From: Larix sibirica
Taxonomy: Eukaryota > Streptophyta > Pinopsida > Pinales > Pinaceae
Assembly (NCBI GenBank): GCA_004151065.3
Contig: NWUY0303921759.1
Coordinates: forward strand, 1 to 12,684
Reading direction: 5' to 3'
DNA: 12,684 bases
Within the stretch, counting starts at the first letter, position 1, and each line of letters begins with the position of its first letter. Made by a program: the position numbers and the translations under genes. Positions 1 through 8,712 of this stretch are shown piece after piece. The notes under the pieces are model-generated. The model was given only the letters and a program-made list of their open reading frames with translations, ran no database searches and was not told the DNA's origin.

Positions 1-328
1 CGGATGAAGCTTTTATATATAAAAGTGAGAAAAAATGTAGGTTACAAATTTCCGAAAGGAAACTATTCCAAAAAGAGAAGAGCAGCCATTACACCAAATT
101 TATCTTTCCAGGCCTGCACCTTACAAAGTAAAAACCTTATACTTCTACGAAGTAACTCCTAGCAAACTTTCCTAATAACAGGGAGCGGTGCAAAACATAG
201 ATTTTTAAAAACTAAGAACTTGGAGACTTTGTGAGTTTCAACTGTAGGATGCCAAGTCAAAAATGCTACTATAGTATGGTTTTGCCATAACTTAAATTAC
301 CAAAAATTTGAACCAAAACGTATTAGGC
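1..328. other. Gene-free AT-rich stretch
   Basis: No reading frame of note and no recognisable RNA gene. The only structure seen is a perfect 16-bp palindrome at 10-25 (CTTTTATATATAAAAG), which is A/T-rich and of a kind common in such DNA. On the minus strand this stretch lies just downstream of the coiled-coil relic ending at 329, so it may be that relic's 3' flank. Nothing shows this directly. Confidence 0.5.
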
Positions 329-1261
329 CTATATCCCAGTGTTTCCACCATTCAGAGCGCCAACATCATTGAGAAAATCTTGTCTGAGCTTCTTGATGTC
401 TGCTCGCATATTGTCGATTTTAGCTTCAACAATTCTAACGCAGCAGTGGACAGAGGTGATTTTGGCGTCCAGGACTATAGAACAGGGGCACCCCTTTTCC
501 ATTACCTCAGCTAAACTTTCAACCTTCTCGTCAATATTCATGCTTCCATTTCGCAACTCAGAGTTAGTCACTCGCACAAGGGTATACATATGAGTCATTT
601 CTCTCTTAAGTTCGTAATTTTCTCCCCAAATCATGCGAATTTGAGACTCCATTTCCCTCATGGAGTTCTTAACCTCCTCCGATTTGTTGGAAGACTCCTA
701 CGTGAGGCAAGATCAACCACCGTCTTTCTTCACATAGTTAAGGTGCTCAAAGCCGAGATTCCCCAGACCACCTAGGACAGAGGTTTGACCGACTGCAAAC
801 TCATGATTCTTCCTAGAGTTCATGCTCTCAGCATTCCCTGAGCATGAATTTCTACAACCTAAACAGTGTTCCAGGGATGGATCCAAAATAGGGGAACTCA
901 TCCTAGCTCTATGGTGCGCCTTGTTGCTGCTTCTCTGCTTCAGAATGAACGAGTTTGCAAAGTGGAGGTTCGAGAGGCCACTGCCATCGTTTAAACCTTT
1001 TGCGTCTCGATTTCTCTAGACTTTAATTCTCTGCAGGCTGGCGATGTGAATCTGGCATGTGAGAGTCTCCCATTCTAAGGCGAAGATCAATATTAAGTTT
1101 CCATAGCAAGGCTCATCATATTTCATGTGGATATGGCTAAGATTTGAAAGCATGAGGCCAAACCAATTCAAGGGGGATGGAACCTTCCTAGAGCTAGGAA
1201 TCAATTGTTTTCTGATCATCATAACAGAGTGGGAGAGGCTATGGGACCCAAGAATTCCCAT
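329..1261 (-). pseudogene. Degraded minus-strand reading frame with coiled-coil C-terminus, unknown product
   Basis: One minus-strand frame stays open for about 310 codons. It is broken only by TAG at 1016-1018, TGA at 713-715 and TAG at 698-700, and ends at the stop at 329. Such a low stop density is unusual in this AT-rich DNA. The last 120 or so residues (697 down to 332) are rich in E, K, M, L, V and I with heptad-like spacing, for example EMESQIRMIW, NIDEKVESLAEVME and MRADIKKLRQDF, and read as a coiled coil. The middle part is rich in S, N and G, with a Cys/His cluster (HCLGCRNSC). I do not recognise the protein. It lies directly downstream of the RNase H fragment on the same strand and may belong to the same old mobile element, or be that element's flank. 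The upper part (1019-1261) is the weakest, because it overlaps the end of the RNase H frame. Confidence 0.4.
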
Positions 1262-1654
1262 GCATATTATGATTGCAAACGATTATCCCACAGTCGAGAT
1301 CAGCCCCAATATTTTCCATACCATCTGCCATTGAATTGTTGGACGCAACAAATGAATGAAATTGATGACTTTGTATTCAGTGACTATACACTTGAAGAGA
1401 TGATGAATCTTTGTAACGAGGTTCTTTTGATTCTTGATCAAATTTATTGCTTCTCTTATGACTAACATTGAGTCTCCAAGCACCACTAAATATTCGATAC
1501 CATCTCTCCTGGCTAACTCCAATCCTTTGATTAGTGCTAACCACTCCGCATCATTGTTGGTACTTCTTCTGATACCCCATTCATATTCTTTCATTTTGTT
1601 TGCTTCCGATTCGAAATAGACTCCCCCCACACCTGCCAACCCTGGTTCATTTTT
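1239..1654 (-). pseudogene. RNase H domain fragment (retroelement-type), 5'-truncated and frameshifted
   Basis: Read on the minus strand from about 1654, the frame gives PGLAGVGGVYFE, then STNNDAEWLALIKGLELA and YLVVLGDSMLVI. These match the order of a plant retroelement RNase H: G-rich strand, NNxAE with the catalytic Glu, and GDS with the catalytic Asp. After HLLR the frame fails near 1341-1343. One base out of phase, it continues as NNSMADGMENIGADLDCG, which carries the last catalytic Asp (MADGM), and stops at TAG 1239-1241. A single 1-bp deletion explains the break. The first catalytic Asp (usually in a DGA motif) is missing because the fragment starts inside the domain. It differs in sequence from the RNase H of the large LINE in this window and lies on the opposite strand, so it is a separate insertion. 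The source could be a LINE 3' end or another retroelement. Confidence 0.8.
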
Positions 1655-1707
1655 TGTTTATATTAATAGGTTGCTTCCTTTCTAATTTCCATATGTTCTT
1701 TTCCCTA

Positions 1708-2034
1708 TGCCTTGTGTGCTCTAGAAATATAAAAACAAAGAGAAAACACATTTACTAATTTTTGTATTCTTTTTCCTTTCCCTTTGTGCAATCTTGAAAA
1801 ATTAAAAACATGGAGGAAAAGTTACATTTTTGGGTAAACTAATCAAAATCCAACCTCTAGCATATGAGGTTCCAAAATTATTTTTTGTAATATTTGTTTG
1901 TTTTGTGGTGAAATCTTGGAAAATTAAAAACATGGAGGAAAAGTTACATTTTTGGATAAATTAATCAAAATCCAACCTTAGCATATGAGGTTCAAAAATG
2001 ACTTTTGTAATATTTGTTTGTTTTGTGTCTACAG
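1708..2034. repeat. Degenerate tandem repeat, period about 122 bp
   Basis: Two adjacent copies are clear. 1791-1907 and 1913-2027 share ATTAAAAACATGGAGGAAAA, GTTACATTTTTGG, AATCAAAATCCAACCT, AGCATATGAGGTTC and TTTGTAATATTTGTTTGTTT, with only a few substitutions and 1-2 base indels. A third, much more diverged and shortened copy precedes them from about 1708 (ATATAAAAACA followed by AGAAAACACATTT). No coding potential is seen. It lies between the minus-strand RNase H relic and the 5' end of the LINE. Confidence 0.85.
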
Positions 2035-2284
2035 GTGTATACTATTATTTGCAAATTTAAAAAAATTCAAAGTAAGCATACACTTTGAGGATGTTGATAA
2101 TTATAAAATAAATATCTTTGTTTATTTGTAGTATTTGATATACTTTTGTTATAAATAGATCATTTGGATAAAAGTTACTTTAGAAAAATAGAGATCTTAG
2201 TTTTAATATTTAATATAAATTTTTTTTGTTGAAAGTTACTATAACAGTATTTCAAACCGTGAAAAAATGATGCGACTTTTGAAA
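2035..2284. other. AT-rich spacer upstream of the LINE
   Basis: Very AT-rich sequence with no reading frame, RNA gene or recognisable repeat. It holds the presumed 5' junction of the LINE at its right end. I could not find a convincing target-site duplication linking it to the sequence after 8712. Confidence 0.5.
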
Positions 2285-2776
2285 CATAAGCTAGGGTTTA
2301 GGGTTTCTCTGAAAATATGGACAAGATTCTAATGGTTTGCAGACAATGGGACTTGAAGTCAAGCTGATCCTTCGGATCAGTCCAGTACCAACCAAGAGAA
2401 AAAAAGTGGGAATTGATTTTTCTCCTATTGTCTCATTCCTTAGCTTTTTGCTCCTAGGTTTTTAGGTTACTCTACAAACTCTGGTTTTGTTTTTTCCTCA
2501 GCTTCATCCTGTGGTTTTCTGATCTCCCTCTGGTTTTATTTCTCTTGTTTTCAAGTTCATTCCACTTTTCTACACCTTTTGTTGTTCCCCACTCACATTT
2601 TTTGTTTTTTACTCTCCCTTTTTGGATCGGGGCCCCTCATTCTCACACTTGTTGTTTTCCTGTCTGAGTTGTTTTCCCAAACACCCGTACTACCCTCTTT
2701 ATAGCTGTTGGTACCACTTTATTCAATTTCTGGGCTTCCCCCTTAGTCTTTGTCCATGTGGGGCTTGGCCCATTTG
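2285..2776 (+). promoter_or_regulatory. LINE 5' UTR, pyrimidine-rich, with telo-box-like motif
   Basis: About 490 bp precede the first good ORF1 ATG at 2777. From about 2400 to 2720 the plus strand is strongly T/C-rich. TAGGGTTTAGGGTTT at 2292-2306 is two plant telomere-type units in tandem and also matches the telo-box found in some plant promoters. LINEs carry an internal promoter in their 5' UTR, so this region is the expected place for it. No TATA box or start site can be assigned from sequence alone. Confidence 0.5.
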
Positions 2777-4464
2777 ATGGATGCAGCTCTTACCCCTATG
2801 AGTCGGGTTAAGCCTAACCCTTCTCCTTCTTCCCACACTAGACTACATGAGAATCATCGCTTTGATGGCTCAATTTCGGGGAAGTCTATTCCTTCATAAC
2901 CCTTTCCTCTTGTTTCCCCAGTAAAAAATACTTACCCTTCTAGTTTAGTTGGTGAGCGTGCTCGACGCAGGAGGAAACTGAAGATGGTCAAGGCTCGGGA
3001 CGACCTGCAAAGATATGTGCTCGGGGGCGATGTTAAATTGGAAAGGGTGGAGATGATGGCTACCAGATCTCAAGTCGACCGGGCACTTGAACAAGGTCGA
3101 GCTGACGGATTGGTTTAACTATCACTAGTCTTCGTTAATGGACTCTGCACCTCGCATCAACCTTCTACTTAATGGTTGGATTATCTTCATTTTTCCTAAG
3201 AATGTCTCTTTAGATGCTATTCTGAATGAAGCTTGGCCCTACAAGGAAGGGTCGTTCATCCAAAAGCGTTGGCACACTGCCTTTGATCCTATTAAAGAAA
3301 ATCAATCCTAGCGCCATTTATGGATGTTGGCTCCTGGCCTATCCTTGGAACTATGGACTGAGAAAATTTTCAGGGGTTTGTCCAACTCAGTTGGACAATT
3401 TATCAAGTGGATAATAATTCACTACATGGTATAGAAAAAAAGGTTGCAAGAATCCTAGTGGAGTTTGATATGAGAAAAGGTCTCCTGGAGGAAATTGAAA
3501 TGGTTTGGGGTCACAGAGTTTTTCTTCAGCGACTCAACTATTATAAAATACCCTTTAGATGTTTCTCCTTCTTACAAATTGGTCATGTTCGGGAACAATG
3601 TCCTCTTAATTTACAGAAGCTTGACTTCTCTTTTTATGATGGCTCTACTAACCTCATTGTGGATTCCGAGAAGAGTTTGGATGCAAGGGTTGAAACTACA
3701 CCATTTTTTGTGCAAGGAATGGATGCTAAAGTTGTTGTTTTACCTTCACACTCAACTTCTGCTGAACCGGGTAAGTCAAACTATGGATCCCCAACATTTT
3801 ATGAAAATGTTTCAAAGAAAGAATTATCCTTTTATCTTTTTGCTGAATAAAACCTAAATCATAGGCTATCTGTTTCTGACAATTTACCTGGGCCATTAGG
3901 TTGGGTTTCTAAAATAAATAATGCCTCTGTTTGTTCTGGAGTCTTGGACAACTTGATTTCTTCTCCTACTTTAATTGGCTCTGTTACAAACCCTCATAGG
4001 GTTTCTACCTCCTTTGAACCAGATCCTTCTTTAAACCCTTATGTCCTGACTGTAGACTTGTGTGCCCCTTCTGGTGGGTCTCCCCTTCAGCCTATTCCTG
4101 TGGTTCCTCTTCTTGAAAACTCTTCCACTTTGAAGGCAGATTTTCCAAAATTTCTCTCTGATAATTCTCTTTTGCAATAAAGTGGATACAATTTCTCTGA
4201 GATTAATTCCTACAACTCCCCACTTCCTGTCTATTCTAAAAACCCTTCCCCTAACCCTAATACTTTGGGAATTCAATTTATCTGCTTCCAAAATGTCACT
4301 ATTAGAAAAAAACTCCAACTACTGCTCAACCGATTTCAGGTAATGTTGATTTCATCCCTTTGTCTACACGACTTCTCCACTCTCCTTCAGATCTCCCCCT
4401 CAACAAACAACTAGTTTCTCCTCGAGCACTTAGAAAAAAGACGCCCCTTGAAACTGTTTCTTAA
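2777..4464 (+). pseudogene. LINE ORF1 (DUF4283-type RNA-binding protein with CCHC zinc knuckle), broken
   Basis: ORF1 proteins of plant LINEs bind the element RNA and help form the retrotransposition particle. ATG 2777 opens a frame of about 560 codons. A basic stretch (RARRRRKLKMVKARDD) lies near 2960-3000. A DUF4283-like domain follows (LLNGWIIFIFPKNV, WHTAFDPIKE, ARILVEFDM) at roughly 3140-3540. The knuckle CFSFLQIGHVREQC is at 3560-3601; its second Cys is replaced by Phe (TTC at 3569). The tail is rich in Ser, Pro and Asn. Breaks: TAA 2897; a 1-bp insertion in the T-run 3114-3116; TAG 3126; TAG 3309; a 1-bp deletion at 3407/3408; TAA 3848; TAA 4178; and a 1-bp loss in the A-run 4306-4312. 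With these allowed for, the frame ends at TAA 4462-4464, sharing its last A with the ORF2 ATG. Confidence 0.88.
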
Positions 4465-4466
4465 TG
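4462..4466 (+). promoter_or_regulatory. TAATG stop-start overlap joining LINE ORF1 and ORF2
   Basis: The ORF1 frame from 4321 (TAQPISGNVDF onward, 47 codons with no internal stop) ends in TAA at 4462-4464. The ORF2 ATG is 4464-4466, so the two share one A. An identical UAAUG arrangement supports termination-reinitiation in the silkworm LINE SART1. That the same mechanism worked here is inference, but the overlap itself is seen directly. Confidence 0.7.
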
Positions 4467-5160
4467 TCTATCATCTCTCTGAACGTTGGAGGGTTGGGTA
4501 AGGCTATTTGGATTAGGGCCTTATCAAAACTTTTTAAAGATACTAATCCTGGTTTAATTCTTTTACAAGAAACAATGTGTCTTGATTCTATTGCTATCGA
4601 ATCAATTACTAATCTCCTTTCAGGATGGGAATATCTTCGATCAGTGCTTCGGGTATGTCTGGTTGACTCTTTTCTTGTTGGGATACTATGTTGTTTCAGT
4701 TTGCTTCCTACAAAACAAATTGGGGTTTAATCCTTGAAGGCTTCTTCCATAATATGGATTTCAAGGTCTCTATCCTTAATATCTATGGTCCCTACAAGAA
4801 TAGAGAAACTTTTTGGATCTCTCTATCTTAATCTGGTCTACTTAACCTTGAAAACCTCATCATTGCCGGAGATCTAAATTTCACCACTTTAGCTGCAGAA
4901 ATATGGGGAAGCACGGCTAGATTAGATTCAAAATCTAGCTTCTTCATCAATCTTTTTGAGAGATTTTACCTCGTTGATCTAGCACTTACTGTTTTGAAGC
5001 CTACTTGGACAAATGGAAGATGTGGCATTGAAGGGATTTGGAAAATACTAGACAGGTTTTTAGTAAAGACTTTTTTTTTAGAAAATATGCAGCGATACAA
5101 AACTTGGGTTGAAAAAACAAAAATATCTGACCATTGGTCCATCCTTTTACAATTTGATGG
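4464..5160 (+). other. Endonuclease (APE-type) domain of LINE ORF2
   Basis: The domain reads SLNVGGLG (Asn codon 4482-4484), LLQET (Glu codon 4569-4571), LNIYGPY, IIAGDLNF (Asp 4871-4873, Asn 4877-4879) and ISDHWSI (Asp 5129-5131, His 5132-5134). These are the metal- and phosphate-binding residues of the exonuclease-endonuclease-phosphatase fold, and all are present. The frame is interrupted after WEYLRS by a 1-bp deletion at 4645, by a TGA at 4664 where Gly is expected (SGG region), and by a TAA at 4829. This enzyme makes the first-strand nick that primes reverse transcription. Confidence 0.88.
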
Positions 5161-5699
5161 AGTGCTACCTAATCTTAAGTATCCCTTCAAGTTTAATAGT
5201 TCATGGATCCTGAATGAAGAATTTTGTTGTTTTGTTAAGAGTACTTGTAACTCTATCCTCAATGTTGAATTACTTAATCCAATGGATTTTCGGGTTCATA
5301 AACTATCCATTCTAAAAGGAAAAGTCAAATTCTGGACTCATGAAAGAAAGTTGAAAGACAAAGAGGAATTCCTCCACATGAAAAATCCTATCAATCAAAT
5401 CCATGCTAAAAACTCTGATTACTCTATTCCTATAGAAGACAAGATATTGATATATTCTCTTGAAGATAAAAAGGACCAATTTCTAAAGCAGGAAGAGATG
5501 GATTGGTGCCTCAAAAGTAGGGAGCCTTGGATAAAGTTGGGTGATAATAACACTAGATTTTTCCATTCCTTTTCCTCTCAAAGAAGGAACTCCAACGCAA
5601 AGGCATGCTATGAGACATTTCAAAGACATTTTTTTGGAACAATATAGGAGTTCTCTGGAAGCTCAACTACAGGTTATAAAATTGTTTCCTAAATTTTTC

Positions 5700-7130
5700 A
5701 AGGAGGGTGATGGTATTGCAATAGGGAAGGCAATTACTATCAAAGAATTTGACTATGTACTTCATATCTTTGCTAAAGAAAAAATCCCCGGCATGGACGG
5801 TTGGACGACTGAGCTTTTCATCCATTTCTTCGACATTATGGGCAAGGAACTTTTAGACATGGTCAAATTTTCAAGGACAGAAGGATTTGTTTCTGGTGCT
5901 ATTAATTAAACTTTTCTTACCCTGATGCCAAAGTCCAATAAGCCAAAAACCTTTTTTGATTTCAAGCCTATTGCCTTATGCAACCTTGGCTATAATCTTA
6001 TCACTAAGATTATCTCCATCAAAATTAATCCTTTTCTCTCTAAATTTTTGTCTGTTGAACAATTCATATTTCTCCATGACAGATAGATTCTCGATGTCAT
6101 TGGTATTACACAAGAGGTTATCTGTTCCATCAAACATAAAAACCTGAAGGCTATCCTCTTGAAAATGGATCTGGAAAAAGCTTTTGACCGTGTCAATTGG
6201 GTTTATTTGAGATTGATCTTAATTCAAATTGGGCTTCCACTTCCTGTCATCAATTGGATTCTTGCATGTGTTTCCTCATCCCAATTTGCAGTGCTTATCA
6301 ATGGTGCACCTTCTGAATTTTTCAAAAGCAGTAATGGAATCTGCCAAGGCTCTCCTCTGTCGCCGCTAATATTTCTTCTAATCATTAAAGGTCTTAGCAG
6401 ACTTATCCTTGATGCTAAACTAAAAGGTAAAATTATGGGTGTAAAATTATCAACTGATGTCTTTATCACTCATCTGATATTTGTCGATGATGTTCTTATT
6501 TTTGGTTCGGAGTCCCTTGAGGAATGGGATACTTATCTGAAAATTATTCATCTTTTCTGCTTAGCCTCAGGCATGAATATCAATGCGAAAAAGTCTATGT
6601 TCTATATTCACAACTTAAGTGAAGGTTCCCTATCTTCTATTAGTAATATCCTTCCCTACAAGTTTCACATTTTGGAAAACGGTTTTAAATATCTAGGATA
6701 TTTTTTGAAACCGAATGGTTACAAAGCTCAGGATTGGCTATGGCTCCTTCAAAAATTCGAGAAAAGAATTAAAAATGGACTTTTAGGCTTCTCTCAATTG
6801 GAGGCAGACTTACCCTCATCCAAGCGGTCCTTACCAGCATTACAATCTATTGGTTCTTGCTTTTTCAGGTTCTGAGCTCCATTATTAATTCAATGAGGAA
6901 GCTCATCTTCACTTTCCTCTGGTCGGGTGGCTTGGATAGAGGCAAATTGGTCATGGCAAGTTGGGACAGACTCTTTATTCCAAAAGAATTTGGTGGTTGG
7001 GGCATAAAGAACTTGTGCTGGTTCAGTATGGCTCTCAAAATGAAAATTTTCTGGCGCGGCTTATTCGGCAACCATCTTTGGTCATTTGTTTTGAGAAGCA
7101 AATATATCAAAATGGACATATTGGAATGAT
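5700..7130 (+). other. Reverse transcriptase domain and connector of LINE ORF2
   Basis: The blocks run in order: KIPGMDGWTTELF (usually PGPDG), FKPIALCN, FLSVEQFIFLHDR followed by TAG 6084, KMDLEKAFDRVNW (first catalytic Asp, codon 6168-6170), NGICQGSPLSPL, and HLIFVDDVLIFG (catalytic DD, codons 6486-6491). The usual FADD box is FVDD here, a conservative change. After a 1-bp deletion at 6776/6777 the thumb region resumes as LSIGGRLTLIQAVL, then FGGWGIKNL. The catalytic triad is intact, although stops at 5907 and 6084 fall before and inside the domain. Confidence 0.92.
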
Positions 7131-7199
7131 TAGAAATGGTAATAAATTAGGCAGGAATTCCTCACCTATTTGGAATGGATTCCTAAAAATATATAGTTG

Positions 7200-8535
7200 A
7201 ATTAGAAAAGATCTTGTGTGGAGAGTTGGAAACGACAAAAATGTTATTGTTGGAATCGATCCAATCATTGGAATGGTGGGAGATTTCAAACTTCCTACAG
7301 GTATCACTAACTATCTCTCTGAAATTGGATACAATACTCTTGCAAACATAAGAAAGCACAAAGGGATTAATAAGAAGAACAATTATTGGTTCAATGCCAA
7401 GGATATTGGAATTGAAGGTTGTTGGGCCATAGTTTGGGACAACTATATCTTCCGCCTAAATGCTACAGGTTGTAGAATTAACACCAGTCCTGACACTTTA
7501 ATTTGGATCTCAAATCCTGGAACTGGTTCCGTTATTGCTAAATCACCTTACTTGGTTATTGTCAAAGAAAATTTATGCATTATCCAGAATTGGTGGTTCC
7601 ATGTTCTCTGGAACTGGTGTATCCTGCTAAAATTCAAATGTTTTATGTGGTTCACTCTTCAAAACTGCCTCAAAAATTGGGATAATCTTCAAAAACAAGG
7701 CTAGCAGGGTCCTAACATATGTCTTCTTTGCAAAAAAAGATGAAGAATTGGTTAACCATCTTCTAATTACCTGTAGCTATACTTCTTCTGTTTGGAATTG
7801 GGTTTGTTCCTCTCTTAATATCACATAGGTATGGCATGGTGTCCACTTCGGGAAAGCCTGCAAAGATTGACAAAGTACTTGCAAAGACTTGGATTTCCTT
7901 CCAGCTATTGTTTCATGGAGAATTTGGAAAGCAAGGAACAAATTTATCTTTGAAAATGAACTTGATCAGCTAGAAATTATTGTTATGCAGATTCTTAATT
8001 GGGTAAAGGATTTTAAACCAGATAATTCTAAAATTTCCAAAATTAGGAGCTTGAAACAAATTCATTTCCATAATGGAGCACTTGGATTTTTTTATGGGGC
8101 AGCACAGGATGGTAGGTGTGCTGCAGGTGCTTCTCTCTTCATCAACAAAAATCATAGATTCTGTTTTAAACTCTTATGTGGCTCGGGCACCGATATGAAG
8201 GCTGAGTTGTTAGCCTTATGGGTCCTTTGCAGAATGGATCAATTTTTGGCATTGTGACCTTAACTATCTATGGAGACTCCAGAGTTACTATTAAATGGAC
8301 AAGTGGTGTTTACAAGTTACAAGTGACTAATTTATATCCATGGTTCCACAGAATCAATGATGAACTCAAAAAAATTATGCACCTGGAACTTTTTCATATT
8401 TACAAGGAACAAAACAGGTTGGCAAACTCCCTCTCGAAGGCAACTCTGAAAGGATTGGAGGGGACTCTTCTATGGGAGGAATTTTGGGATGATAAGCTTA
8501 CAAACTTGGGAATCTTCCCTCTTTTTGATGATTAG
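7200..8535 (+). other. zf-RVT and RNase H domains at the C-terminus of LINE ORF2
   Basis: WRVGNDKNV and CWAIVWDN lead into the zf-RVT zinc finger: CLLC (Cys codons 7720 and 7729), then VNHLLITC (His 7757, Cys 7772), split by an A-run frameshift at 7732-7738. The RNase H follows with Asp in GAAQDG (8108-8110), Glu in MKAELLALW (8204-8206), Asp in YGDSRV (8275-8277) and His in LFHIYKEQN (8395-8397). The last catalytic position is changed: the usual LADxLSK reads LANSLSK, with AAC at 8425-8427 instead of an Asp codon. One 1-bp deletion near 8256 shifts the frame within the domain. In the living element this activity would remove RNA from the RNA-DNA hybrid. Confidence 0.88.
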
Positions 8536-8712
8536 GTTTATCCCTTTTTGGTATCTTGTTGTAACTGACTGATCTTAGTCTATGTTTGACACCAAATTCT
8601 TGTTGGCCCTCTTTTTGGACACATGACTAGTTTTTTTTATCTGATCAGTTTGAATCAGATTACTTTGAAACATCGTAATCCTTTTTGATTCAATAAGAAT
8701 ACCAAAAGTATG
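8536..8712 (+). other. LINE 3' UTR with two overlapping hairpins
   Basis: After the ORF2 stop comes about 175 bp ending near GATTCAATAAGAATACC. ATCTGAT (8639-8645) pairs with ATCAGAT (8654-8660) across an 8-base loop. GATTAC (8658-8663) pairs with GTAATC (8675-8680) across an 11-base loop. The stems share 8658-8660, so both cannot form fully at once. LINE reverse transcriptases often recognise a 3'-end stem-loop, so this is a plausible RT entry site. That role is inferred. No clear poly(A) tail follows. Confidence 0.6.

Larger units (their letters stand above)
4464..8535 (+). pseudogene. LINE ORF2 polyprotein (endonuclease, RT, zf-RVT, RNase H), broken
   Basis: ORF2 nicks target DNA and copies the element RNA into the nick. 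From ATG 4464 to TAG 8533-8535 it spans about 1357 codons, a normal length for a plant L1 ORF2 with RNase H. The frame must be changed at 4645 (1-bp deletion), about 5600 (small deletion), 6776/6777 (1-bp deletion), 7109-7112 (A-run), 7732-7738 (A-run) and about 8256 (1-bp deletion). Stops are at TGA 4664, TAA 4829, TAA 5907, TAG 6084 (expected Gln), TGA 7198 (expected Trp), TAG 7702 (expected Trp), TAG 7826 and TGA 7868. Between these breaks the protein follows the plant LINE pattern throughout, so the copy is eroded rather than rearranged. The ATG choice rests on the MSIISLNVGGLG start, the usual N-terminus of the endonuclease. Confidence 0.92.
2285..8712 (+). mobile_element. Nearly full-length, decayed L1-type LINE retrotransposon with RNase H
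   Basis: The order is complete for a plant non-LTR retrotransposon: 5' UTR, ORF1 (DUF4283-like plus CCHC knuckle), ORF2 (apurinic-type endonuclease, reverse transcriptase, zf-RVT, RNase H), and a short 3' UTR. It has no LTRs, protease or integrase. The span of about 6.4 kb fits a full-length plant L1. Both ORFs are broken by many 1-bp indels and stops, so it is dead in cis. The left end is placed near the AGGGTTTAGGGTTT motif and the right end after the GATTCAATAAGAATACC stretch. Both ends are approximate, because no target-site duplication or clear poly(A) tail was found. It sits between two minus-strand relics, so it may have inserted into older repeat DNA. Confidence 0.92.

Noticed and set aside
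10-25. 16-bp perfect palindrome CTTTTATATATAAAAG
   Set aside because: Almost all A/T, so it is likely by chance in this DNA, with no associated gene or boundary.
3226-3414. Plus-strand 62-residue frame as a gene
   Set aside because: Shadow of LINE ORF1: the DUF4283-like text is in a different frame over the same bases.
2273-8674. Possible LINE target-site duplication CTTTTGAAACAT (about 2276) and CTTTGAAACAT (about 8664)
   Set aside because: The right copy lies inside the 3'-UTR hairpin loop, before the GATTCAATAAG stretch that looks like element sequence. The match is imperfect, so it is probably coincidence.
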